From SIG575 sp045595725 (lineage in GTDB: Bacteria > Bacillota > Clostridia > Oscillospirales > Acutalibacteraceae), in contig JAZOAY010000080.1 of assembly GCA_045595725.1 (NCBI GenBank), forward strand, positions 1 through 13,632: DNA of 13,632 bases, read 5' to 3'. Below the pieces are notes generated by a model. It saw nothing but the letters and a program-made list of their open reading frames with translations. It was not told the DNA's origin and ran no database searches. This document shows, in pieces, positions 1 to 6,327 of the stretch. Made by a program: the position numbers and the translations under genes. Positions within the stretch are counted from its first letter, which is position 1. Every line of letters begins with the position of its first letter.

Positions 1-562
1 GGCCTTTGGGCATTGAAGCCATCATGTCAGGGTCAACAACTGCAACAACAGGGATGTCGTGAACGTCAACACAAACCATTTTTCTGTTCTTTTCAGCGTC
101 TGTGATAACGTAGTTGATTGTAACTTCCGCAGCAGTACCTGCAGTTGTGGGAACTGCGATAATGGGAACGCACTTATTCTTTGTGGGAGCAACGCCTTCA
201 AGTGAAACTACATCAGCGAATTCAGGGTTAGTGATAATGATACCGATTGCCTTTGCTGTGTCCATAGAAGAACCGCCGCCGATTGCGATAATGCAGTCAG
301 CACCGCTTGCTTTGAAAGCTTCAACTCCTGTCTGCACGTTTTCGATTGTGGGGTTAGCCTTAATGTTTGAATAAATTTCGTAAGCGATTGAAGCGTTGTC
401 AAGAATGTCTGTAACTTTCTTGGTAACGCCGAATTTGATAAGGTCGGGGTCAGAGCATACGAAAGCCTTTTTAAAGCCTCTTGCATTTACTTCAGTTGCA
501 ATTTCCGCAATAGCTCCTTTGCCGTGATAACTTGTTTCGTTAAGTACAAATCTGTTTGCCAT
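1..562 (-). CDS. fucO: Lactaldehyde reductase / iron-dependent alcohol dehydrogenase, 5' part only
   Basis: This is the N-terminal 187 residues of a group III (iron-containing) alcohol dehydrogenase; the rest lies beyond the left edge. The start MANRFVLNET and the run NPEFADVxSLEG closely resemble E. coli FucO as I remember it, so lactaldehyde reductase is the favoured call. That enzyme reduces L-lactaldehyde from fucose or rhamnose breakdown to 1,2-propanediol with NADH in the cytoplasm. Visible motifs are the nucleotide-binding IGGGSSMDTAKA (about residues 94-105) and PTTAGTAAEVT (138-148). The Asp/His iron ligands come after residue 187 and cannot be checked. The start is fixed by GGAGG eight bases upstream of the ATG. 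A sigma-A-like promoter and a Rex-like palindrome lie upstream. A fucosidase and a rhamnosidase elsewhere in the window fit the lactaldehyde role. A related butanol or 1,3-propanediol dehydrogenase is the alternative. Confidence 0.88.
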   Translation of the reverse strand, partial: MANRFVLNETSYHGKGAIAEIATEVNARGFKKAFVCSDPDLIKFGVTKKVTDILDNASIAYEIYSNIKANPTIENVQTGVEAFKASGADCIIAIGGGSSMDTAKAIGIIITNPEFADVVSLEGVAPTKNKCVPIIAVPTTAGTAAEVTINYVITDAEKNRKMVCVDVHDIPVVAVVDPDMMASMPKG

Positions 563-596
563 GGTATTAACCTCCAAATAAAATTTTGACAGTATT

Positions 597-625
597 ATCA
601 TACAACCAAATTATTAAATAATCAA
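597..625 (-). promoter_or_regulatory. Promoter of the fucO-like gene
   Basis: On the minus strand, TTGATT (620-625) and TATGAT (597-602) are separated by exactly 17 bases. This matches the sigma-A layout with 4/6 and 5/6 consensus bases. Transcription would start near 590, about 28 bases ahead of the ATG at 562. Confidence 0.6.
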
Positions 626-632
626 GAGAAAT

Positions 633-650
633 TTGTTAATTAATTAACGA
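633..650. promoter_or_regulatory. Rex-like operator upstream of fucO promoter
   Basis: The 18 bases TTGTTAATTAATTAACGA differ at one position from the clostridial Rex pattern TTGTTAA-N4-TTAACAA. The inner 14 bases (635-648) are a perfect palindrome. Rex is an NADH-sensing repressor that commonly controls alcohol dehydrogenase genes, so an NAD-linked dehydrogenase next door fits. The site lies just upstream of the predicted -35, not over the promoter, so it may act on another start or together with other sites. No rex gene is present in the window. Confidence 0.5.
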
Positions 651-691
651 AACAAAAGATTTTTACGTCATTTGTAAATTTTTTGTGACCA

Positions 692-739
692 TTGGAGCGA
701 TTTTGCTCCAAAAAAGGCTCAGTTCACGGTATATGTGAA
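692..739. other. Two short inverted repeats ahead of the phage-like gene
   Basis: TTGGAGC (692-698) pairs perfectly with GCTCCAA (705-711) across a 6-base loop. TTCAC (723-727) pairs with GTGAA (735-739) across 7 bases, ending right at the ribosome binding site of the gene at 752. Neither is followed by a T-run on either strand, so they are not convincing terminators. They could be operator or leader structures; no function can be read from the sequence. Confidence 0.4.
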
Positions 740-751
740 AGGAGTTTTTAT

Positions 752-1410
752 ATGAGTGAAAATAAAAAATATTATTGGCTGAAATTGAAAAAGATTTTTT
801 TAATCAGAAGATGATTAAAATTCTGAGTACATTCGAAAAAGGAGAGAGAATGATACTTGTTTTCCTGAAAATGGAACTTCATGCCCTTGAAAATGACGGG
901 TATATTTATCATGACAATATGCTCCCCACATTTGAACAAGAACTTACAGTTGCAATTGATGAGACTGACACAAGTTTTGTGAAGACAACACTTGATACGC
1001 TTATTAAATTAGGTGCGATTGAAAAGAAAGATGAGAAAACATACTACATAACTGCACTTGAAGACTGTATCGGTTCGGAGACAGATGCCGCACAAAAAAT
1101 GAGAAAAAGAAGAGAACTTGAAAAGTCACAATGTTATAACAATGTTACACAATGTTCACCAGAGATAGAGAAAGAGACAGATAAAGAGAAAGAGTTATAT
1201 CAAGAGAAGAGAAGAACGCCTTCCTCCTTTTCCGATGAGAAAAAAGGAGGAAGGTATGGACAAAAAAACAATTTTTTCAATAATTCTTATTATGGGAAAA
1301 ATAAACCTCCTAAAAAGGAGGCATCTTACGATATTGATGAAGTTATGAGGGAAGTTGACAGTCAGGAACTTGTGTATAAATCAAAAAGTAAAGAAACTCA
1401 TGACGCTTAA
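752..1410 (+). CDS. Phage replisome-organizer N-terminal domain protein, frame broken near start (possible pseudogene)
   Basis: The N-terminal half resembles the phage replisome organizer N-terminal domain, a DNA-binding module of phage and plasmid replication initiators. The natural start is ATG at 752, with AAAGGAG seven bases upstream, giving MSENKKYYWLKLKK. The expected continuation DFFNQKMIKIL lies one frame back, from base 793. One base appears to be missing in the A-run at 788-792; restoring it gives a 219-residue protein. Unshifted, translation ends at TGA 812-814. A U_UUU_UUA heptamer (796-802) sits in the correct phase for a -1 shift. Without a shift, translation could begin in the second frame at TTG 775 (no ribosome binding site), ATG 811, or ATG 850 (preceded by AAGGAG). 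The C-terminal half is low-complexity, rich in Lys, Glu, Ser and Asn, and carries inverted repeats in its DNA. No other phage gene is adjacent, so a relic of a mobile element is likely. Confidence 0.7.
1219..1254. repeat. 13-bp perfect inverted repeat inside the phage-like gene
   Basis: CCTTCCTCCTTTT (1219-1231) is perfectly complementary to AAAAGGAGGAAGG (1242-1254) across a 10-base loop. The right arm contains an AAGGAGG ribosome-binding-like sequence followed at once by ATG 1256, which opens only a 30-codon frame. A second, smaller hairpin, CCTCCT-AAAA-AGGAGG, follows at 1306-1321 and carries the same AGGAGG core. There is no T-run, so this is not a terminator. Confidence 0.75.
1306..1321. 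repeat. 6-bp hairpin with AAAA loop
   Basis: CCTCCT (1306-1311) and AGGAGG (1316-1321) flank an AAAA tetraloop within the 3' part of the phage-like gene. Its core repeats that of the larger hairpin at 1219-1254, so the arms could also cross-pair. Confidence 0.55.
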
Positions 1411-1417
1411 AAAAATG

Positions 1418-1446
1418 TTGTAATTTGTAAATATAACTGATATAAT
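1418..1446 (+). promoter_or_regulatory. Sigma-A-like promoter facing the intergenic region
   Basis: TTGTAA (1418-1423), a 17-base spacer and a perfect TATAAT (1441-1446) lie just after the stop codon of the phage-like gene. Transcription would begin near 1453, run through a structured stretch of about 340 bases, and reach the esterase gene at 1794. It may be that gene's promoter with a long leader, or may drive a non-coding RNA. Confidence 0.5.
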
Positions 1447-1593
1447 TTGAATGCAAAGGGCAAAGTGCAAAATGTCAGGTCTTCGGTGCTTACTTATAAT
1501 AAAACCAACGGCTGTGTCGTAGGGAAGACCCTTGCGTTCTTCCGAAAAATTGCACAAAACTCTACAAATTATAATTTGTCTGTGCATTTATGG

Positions 1594-1720
1594 TAAGCCT
1601 TGCCTCCATCTGATGAGGGAGGTGGATTTTGCGAAGCAAAAGACGGAGGGAGAGAAAACGAAGTTTAACTACCCCTCAGTCAGCCTTACGGCTGACAGCT
1701 CCCCTGACAAGTGGAGCCAA
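1594..1720. repeat. Interspersed intergenic repeat element (MITE-like)
   Basis: The stretch resembles a family of intergenic repeats I recall from Ruminococcaceae and related Clostridia, whose spurious translation contains NYPSVSLTADSSPDK; this resemblance is from memory. The copy has symmetrical structure: CCTCC/GGAGG (1603-1607, 1618-1622) at the left and GCTCC/GGAGC (1698-1702, 1713-1717) at the right, each with a 10-base loop. Internal hairpins are TTTTGC-GAA-GCAAAA (1627-1641) and GTCAGCC-TTAC-GGCTGAC (1679-1696). No transposase is encoded. The exact boundaries are estimates. Confidence 0.6.
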
Positions 1721-1793
1721 CTGTTACAATTAGTTTCAGCAAGATAAATTATAAGTTTATTTTCAGATTGTCATAAACACAGGAGGAAATATT

Positions 1794-2792
1794 ATGCAGG
1801 TTTTCAGTTACAGGGATTATCCCATAAAAATATTCGGTCTGCCTCTTTTCAATGAAAACGGAAAGCTTGAACGCCTTCCCGATGATGTCATTGAAAAAGT
1901 ACCGAGCCTTGAATTTTTCGGTAAAAGATGTCCCGGTGCAAGGCTCTGTTTCAGGACAAATTCGGAAAAATTCACCGTAAAGGCAAAATTTGAAACCTTA
2001 GGCCCTGACGCCGGAATGTCGGTTTTCAGCTGTCAGTCCTTTGATGTTCTTGCAGGCAACAGACAAAAGCCCCGTTTTCTCGGTCTTGTGACACCTTTTA
2101 ATCTGCAGACTTTTTCCTTTGAAGCAACATTTGACAAGGGAAACGAAATGGAAGATATAACAATTTTTCTTGCAAGAAACGAAAAAATTGAGGATATTCA
2201 GATTGAAATTGAAGAGGGTGCTTTGATTGAAGAGCCTACCCCTTACAAGTACAAACCTATTGTTTTTTACGGCTCATCAATTACAGAGGGCGGTTGTTGC
2301 AGTAACGTGAAAAATTCATACACGTCAATTCTGTCCTCAAGACTTGATGCTGATTTTTACTGTCTCGGTTTTTCGGGAAGTGCCAAAGGTGAACTTCCAA
2401 TTGCTGATTTCATAAATACCCTCGACATGAGCATTTTTGTTTTTGACTATGACCACAATTCCCCTGATGCGGAGCATCTGAGAAAAACTCACGAACCTTT
2501 CTTTAAAAGAATAAGGGAGGCTCACCCATATCTGCCGATAGTCATTATGACGATGCCTAAAGAAATTTATGATGAAGTCAACGATGAACGTGCTTCTGTC
2601 ATTAAACAGACATATCTGAATGCTCTTGAAAACGGTGACAGAAACGTGTATTTCATTGACGGAGAAGAATTCTACGGTCCCGAGGAAAGATACCTCTGCA
2701 CAATTGACGGCGTTCATCCAAACAGTCTGGGATTTCTCCGAATGGCAAATATTATTGAACCTACATTGAGAAAAATTCTTGAAGTGAGATAA
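1794..2792 (+). CDS. Two-domain SGNH/GDSL-family esterase
   Basis: A 332-residue hydrolase of the SGNH fold, probably removing acyl groups (for example acetyl) from a carbohydrate; the substrate is not evident. Residues 1-150 look like an all-beta N-terminal domain of the kind found in GxDLY/CE2-like esterases. The catalytic domain follows. Block I is GSSITEG (160-166) with Ser162 as nucleophile; block II Gly is in GFSGSAKG (192-199); block III Asn is in YDHN (219-222); block V DGVH (305-308) supplies Asp305 and His308. All four SGNH blocks are therefore present and the enzyme should be active. There is no signal peptide or membrane segment, so it is probably cytoplasmic. AGGAGG (1781-1786) sits seven bases before the ATG. 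The gene is apparently monocistronic and ends at a strong terminator. It may deacetylate imported oligosaccharides for the glycosidases downstream, which is inference. Confidence 0.85.
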   Translation: MQVFSYRDYPIKIFGLPLFNENGKLERLPDDVIEKVPSLEFFGKRCPGARLCFRTNSEKFTVKAKFETLGPDAGMSVFSCQSFDVLAGNRQKPRFLGLVTPFNLQTFSFEATFDKGNEMEDITIFLARNEKIEDIQIEIEEGALIEEPTPYKYKPIVFYGSSITEGGCCSNVKNSYTSILSSRLDADFYCLGFSGSAKGELPIADFINTLDMSIFVFDYDHNSPDAEHLRKTHEPFFKRIREAHPYLPIVIMTMPKEIYDEVNDERASVIKQTYLNALENGDRNVYFIDGEEFYGPEERYLCTIDGVHPNSLGFLRMANIIEPTLRKILEVR

Positions 2793-2823
2793 AACAGATA
2801 TTACTTACGAGCCATATATACTT

Positions 2824-2859
2824 ATACCACCTTTCCCACAAGAGAAAGGTGGTATTTTT
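2824..2859 (+). terminator. Rho-independent terminator of the esterase gene
   Basis: A perfect 12-bp stem, ATACCACCTTTC (2824-2835) with GAAAGGTGGTAT (2844-2855), has an 8-base loop and continues into TTTT (2856-2859). The T-run is only on the plus strand, so it serves the esterase gene. It lies between convergent genes and may only weakly stop transcripts coming from the fucosidase gene. Confidence 0.9.
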
Positions 2860-2881
2860 CGTAATAAAAGATACGGTACTT

Positions 2882-4168
2882 TTATTTAATTTCAAATCCC
2901 CATATATGTTTTGATTTGATTATCTCGGGGTTTACTACAGGGAAGATGAGTTTCATTCTACCGTCTGCATCTGCAGTTCCGATTTCCACATCTTCATTGC
3001 CCATAAGCGTGACTTTCTTATCGGGAGAATATGCATAATCTTCAAGAATAATTTCGCCGAAAGGATATTTTTTGATAAATACGTAGTCTGCATCATCTTT
3101 TGTTGTGTACCATACATTTTCCTGTTTACTGAACAGAAGTCTGCGGCTTGCATAAATACCTTTGCCGTTGATTTTAAGCCAATCACCGATTTCGAGAAGT
3201 CTTTCCTGCATGATTACGGGGATTGTGCCGTCTGCTGCAGGACCTACGTTGAGAAGGAAATTACCGCCCTTACTTACAAGGTCAACAAGAGTTGTGATAA
3301 GTTCTTCACCTGTAAGGTAATCTTCAAGCTGTTCAACTCTATTGAAACCGAATGAATGTCCGATACCGCGGCATTCCTCGAAATATCTGTCACAGTCTGC
3401 GTCTTCGATTTTTCTGCCTGCTTCAATAAACCCGTATTCTGTTGTGAAGTTACCGCCCTGACGGCCTCTTGTTTCCTTACCCCAACGGTCATTGGGAACG
3501 ATGAAATCCTTTACTGAACTTTCGTTGTAAAGCCACTGTAAAAACTCTGTTGAATGCCATACATCGCTGGTCTGGTCCCATTCACCGTCTGTGAAAAGAG
3601 TTGCAGGCTGATATTTTTCAATAAGTTCTTTAAGCATGGGAATAAGATGTTCCACAGCATATTCCTCGGGATTACGTAAATAAATAGGATTAAACCACTC
3701 GTAAACTGAGTGATAAACGCCGAATTTTACATCTGTTTTATCAAGTGCATCCTTGAGTTCCTGACAGAAGTCTCTGTGAGGTCCTACATCAACGCTGTTC
3801 CAGTTCCATGCATAGTCACTTTTGAAAAGACAGAAACCGTCATGATGTTTTGAAACAAGGTTTATGTATTTTGCACCTGCTCTTTCAAAAAGACTTGCCC
3901 ATTCTTCAGCATCAAAAAGTTCTGCTTTGAAATCTTTGACAAAATCTTCGTATTTGAAATTTTCACCGTAAGTTTTCTTGTGGAAAGATGTGCTGGGTTC
4001 CCAACCTGTGGCAATCTGATGTCCGTACCACTCTGCATAATCCGTTCTCGAACAAAATGCAGGAACGGAATAAAGTCCCCAATGGATGAAAATACCGAAT
4101 TTTGCATCCTGAAACCATTGAGGAACAGGTCTTGAAGTCAGAGACTCCCAATTTGCTTCATATTTCAT
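2882..4168 (-). CDS. GH29 alpha-L-fucosidase, cytoplasmic
   Basis: A 428-residue family GH29 retaining alpha-L-fucosidase, which releases L-fucose from glycan ends. Family hallmarks appear in order: KFGIFIHWG (about 23-31), KHHDGF (107-112), TDGEW (193-197) with Asp194 as the likely nucleophile, a conserved ECRGIGHSFGF stretch (265-275) likely near the acid/base region, and GGNFLLNVGPAADG (301-314). A short beta-rich C-terminal domain follows from about 345. There is no signal peptide, so it should act on imported oligosaccharides. The frame is open up to a TTG at 4225, but a promoter at 4197-4225 overlaps that extension. The ATG at 4168, preceded by GGGGTG, is therefore the supported start. 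It is divergent from the glycogen operon. The specific linkage cannot be told from sequence. Confidence 0.92.
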   Translation of the reverse strand: MKYEANWESLTSRPVPQWFQDAKFGIFIHWGLYSVPAFCSRTDYAEWYGHQIATGWEPSTSFHKKTYGENFKYEDFVKDFKAELFDAEEWASLFERAGAKYINLVSKHHDGFCLFKSDYAWNWNSVDVGPHRDFCQELKDALDKTDVKFGVYHSVYEWFNPIYLRNPEEYAVEHLIPMLKELIEKYQPATLFTDGEWDQTSDVWHSTEFLQWLYNESSVKDFIVPNDRWGKETRGRQGGNFTTEYGFIEAGRKIEDADCDRYFEECRGIGHSFGFNRVEQLEDYLTGEELITTLVDLVSKGGNFLLNVGPAADGTIPVIMQERLLEIGDWLKINGKGIYASRRLLFSKQENVWYTTKDDADYVFIKKYPFGEIILEDYAYSPDKKVTLMGNEDVEIGTADADGRMKLIFPVVNPEIIKSKHIWGFEIK

Positions 4169-4196
4169 AAATACACCCCGTATTTCATTTTTATTT

Positions 4197-4225
4197 ATCA
4201 TATCAAAAAAAGTTCTTTTTATCAA
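4197..4225 (-). promoter_or_regulatory. Promoter of the fucosidase gene
   Basis: On the minus strand, TTGATA (4220-4225) and TATGAT (4197-4202) are separated by 17 bases. Transcription would start near 4190, leaving a leader of about 22 bases with GGGGTG (4174-4179) as ribosome binding site before the ATG at 4168. Confidence 0.7.
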
Positions 4226-4345
4226 CCCTTTTTCACAAAACGATAAATTTCATGTTATTTTGATTTTTTCCAATTGTTTCTAACAAACTACACAAACCGC
4301 CCTAAGAGCTGAAAGAATTTTTTTGATAAATATGTGCAAAAAGTA

Positions 4346-4374
4346 TTGAATTTTCATTTCTTTTTTGATAAGAT
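4346..4374 (+). promoter_or_regulatory. Promoter of the glg operon
   Basis: TTGAAT (4346-4351) and TAAGAT (4369-4374) are 17 bases apart, 40 bases ahead of glgB. The block TTTTTTGATAAGAT (4361-4374) nearly repeats the corresponding -10 block of the divergent fucosidase promoter. A related TTTTTTGATAA also occurs at 4319-4329. Confidence 0.55.
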
Positions 4375-4413
4375 AGATTTGTTGAATTATGTTCAGTTGA
4401 AAGGAAGGATAAA

Positions 4414-6324
4414 ATGAAAGAAAATAATGTACCGCTTTATCTTTTCCATCAGGGCAATAACGCCAAGGCTTACGAATACTTAGGTTGTCACAAAGAAGAC
4501 GACAGTTACGTTTTCAGAGTGTGGGCACCCACCGCCCGTGAAGTTTACCTTACGGGTGAATTCAACTCCTGGGACGACACAAGCCTGATGATGCAGAGAA
4601 TAAGTGACGGCGGTGTGTGGGAAATCAGAACAGACAATGTGAAGATTTTCGACAACTACAAATACAGAATCATTTCCTCCGACGGCAGGGTTCTTATGAA
4701 AAGTGACCCCTACGGATTTCATTTTGAAACACGTCCTCAGAACGCAACAAAAGTCTATGACCTTGACGGGTTCAGATGGACTGATGAAAAATGGATGAAG
4801 AAAAGAAAAGAAACCTCCGTTTATTCAAGTCCCGTAAACATTTACGAAGTCAACTTAGGCTCATGGAAACAGCATGAAGACGGAAATTTTCTTTCCTACA
4901 GGGACGCTGCCAACGAACTTATCCCCTATATTCAGGATATGGGTTACACCCACATCGAACTGATGCCTCTGAATGAGCATCCCTTTGACGGGTCCTGGGG
5001 TTATCAGGCAACAGGTTACTTTGCCCCCACTTCACGTTACGGCACTCCCGAAGATTTTATGTACTTTGTTGATAAGTGCCACGAAGCAGGCATCGGTATT
5101 ATTATGGACTGGGTTCCTGCCCATTTCCCTAAAGATGCTCACGGTCTCTATGAATTTGACGGCACAGCCTGTTACGAATACAAAGACCCGAAAAAAGGCG
5201 AACATTACGGATGGGGCACACGTGTTTTTGACTACGGCAGAAACGAAGTGCAGTCTTTCCTCATTTCAAGTGCAATGTTCTGGCTTGACAAATATCACAT
5301 TGACGGACTGCGTGTTGATGCGGTGGCTTCAATGCTCTACCTTGACTACGGCAGAGATGACGGTCAATGGATTGCCAATAAATACGGCGGTAACGAAAAC
5401 CTTGAGGCGGTAGATTTCCTGAAAAAACTCAATCAGCTTATTTTCAGAGATTACAGCGACATTCTTATGGTTGCTGAGGAAAGCACAGCATGGCCTCTCG
5501 TTACCAAACCTACCAATATAGGCGGACTTGGTTTCAATTTCAAATGGAACATGGGATGGATGAATGACTGTCTCAGATATTTCTCATTGAACGGTCTTTC
5601 AAGAAAGTACAACCACAATTGTCTTACTTTCTCTTTCTTCTATGCATTTTCCGAAAACTTCATTCTCCCCATTTCTCACGACGAAGTTGTCCACGGTAAA
5701 TGCTCGCTTATCGGCAAAATGCCGGGTGAATATGATGAAAAATTTGCAGGTGTCCGTTCCTTTATCGGTTACATGATGGCTCATCCCGGTAAAAAGCTTA
5801 TGTTCATGGGACAAGAATTCGGTCAGTTCATTGAGTGGAATTACGAGCAGGGACTTGATTGGTTACTTTTAGGTTATGAACGTCATGCTCAGCTGAAAAA
5901 TTATTTCAAAAAAATCAACGAATTTTACAAGAACACTCCCGCTTTCTGGCAGATAGATTACAGTTGGGAAGGTTTTTACTGGATATCAAGCGATGACGTT
6001 GACAACTCTGTAATAGCCTTTGTAAGACGTGACGAAAAAGACAAGGAAATTGTCTGTGTCTGCAATTTTACACCTGTCAGACGTGAAAACTATAAAATCG
6101 GCGTCAGCCGTTCAGGCACTTACGAAGTCGTTTTCAATTCAGACGATAAAGAATTCGGCGGTGAAGGAACAGGTTCAACCGGTAAAATAAAATCCGTAAA
6201 GAAACCTCTTCACTCATTTGAAAATTCAATTACACTCGACCTTCCCGGAAACAGTGTAATTTATTTAAAAGCACCAATAAAGAGAAAAAATAAAAATTCC
6301 AATAAATCTTCTAAGGAGGCATAA
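4414..6324 (+). CDS. glgB: 1,4-alpha-glucan (glycogen) branching enzyme
   Basis: A 636-residue GH13 branching enzyme that cuts alpha-1,4-glucan and re-attaches the piece through an alpha-1,6 bond in glycogen. An N-terminal CBM48 domain (about 20-115; VWAPTAREVYLTGEFNSW at 36-53) precedes the catalytic barrel. The catalytic residues are visible: Asp302 in DGLRVDAV as nucleophile, Glu355 in VAEEST as acid/base, and His422-Asp423 in SHDEVVHGK as transition-state stabiliser. It lacks the extra N-terminal domain of longer enterobacterial GlgB. The C-terminus ends in an unusual Lys/Ser/Asn-rich tail (about 621-636). AAGGAAGG lies six bases before the ATG. It is the first gene of the operon; its last codons contain the AAGGAGG used by glgC. 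Confidence 0.96.
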   Translation: MKENNVPLYLFHQGNNAKAYEYLGCHKEDDSYVFRVWAPTAREVYLTGEFNSWDDTSLMMQRISDGGVWEIRTDNVKIFDNYKYRIISSDGRVLMKSDPYGFHFETRPQNATKVYDLDGFRWTDEKWMKKRKETSVYSSPVNIYEVNLGSWKQHEDGNFLSYRDAANELIPYIQDMGYTHIELMPLNEHPFDGSWGYQATGYFAPTSRYGTPEDFMYFVDKCHEAGIGIIMDWVPAHFPKDAHGLYEFDGTACYEYKDPKKGEHYGWGTRVFDYGRNEVQSFLISSAMFWLDKYHIDGLRVDAVASMLYLDYGRDDGQWIANKYGGNENLEAVDFLKKLNQLIFRDYSDILMVAEESTAWPLVTKPTNIGGLGFNFKWNMGWMNDCLRYFSLNGLSRKYNHNCLTFSFFYAFSENFILPISHDEVVHGKCSLIGKMPGEYDEKFAGVRSFIGYMMAHPGKKLMFMGQEFGQFIEWNYEQGLDWLLLGYERHAQLKNYFKKINEFYKNTPAFWQIDYSWEGFYWISSDDVDNSVIAFVRRDEKDKEIVCVCNFTPVRRENYKIGVSRSGTYEVVFNSDDKEFGGEGTGSTGKIKSVKKPLHSFENSITLDLPGNSVIYLKAPIKRKNKNSNKSSKEA

Positions 6325-6327
6325 CTC

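Larger units (their letters stand above)
1411..1793. other. Gene-free intergenic region with promoter, hairpins and a repeat element
   Basis: I see no convincing protein gene here. The stretch holds a promoter-like sequence at 1418-1446. GGTCTTC (1478-1484) can pair with GAAGACC (1524-1530), while the overlapping GGAAGA (1523-1528) can instead pair with TCTTCC (1538-1543). A 16-base perfect palindrome (1564-1579) is flanked by TGCACA/TGTGCA (1551-1556 and 1581-1586). An interspersed repeat follows at about 1594-1720. The 71-codon open frame crossing this region is best explained as the translation of the repeat. Confidence 0.6.

Noticed and set aside
208..486. Open frame on the minus strand overlapping the fucO-like gene
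   Set aside because: It is an out-of-frame shadow of the dehydrogenase coding sequence, which itself matches its family without interruption.
692..711. The TTGGAGC/GCTCCAA hairpin as a terminator
   Set aside because: On the plus strand it is followed by A's and on the minus strand by a mixed sequence; there is also no gene ending here.
1219..1254. The 13-bp inverted repeat as a transcription terminator
   Set aside because: Neither strand has a T-run directly after the stem, and it lies inside a reading frame.
1256..1348. A 30-codon frame with AAGGAGG directly before its ATG
   Set aside because: The ribosome-binding sequence is locked in a strong stem, the spacing to ATG is short, and the peptide shows no recognisable features.
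1532..1747. A 71-codon open frame in the intergenic region
   Set aside because: It has no ribosome binding site and is the translation of the interspersed repeat and its hairpins; its composition is not protein-like.
4169..4225. Extending the fucosidase start by 19 codons to a TTG
   Set aside because: A well-spaced promoter (TTGATA-17-TATGAT) occupies this stretch, so the extension would not be transcribed; the ATG at 4168 has a GGGGTG site and starts at the family's usual N-terminus.
4235..4248. A catabolite-responsive (cre) site near the fucosidase promoter
   Set aside because: ACAAAACGATAAAT fits the inner cre pattern but lacks the outer TG and CA bases, so it is too weak to call.
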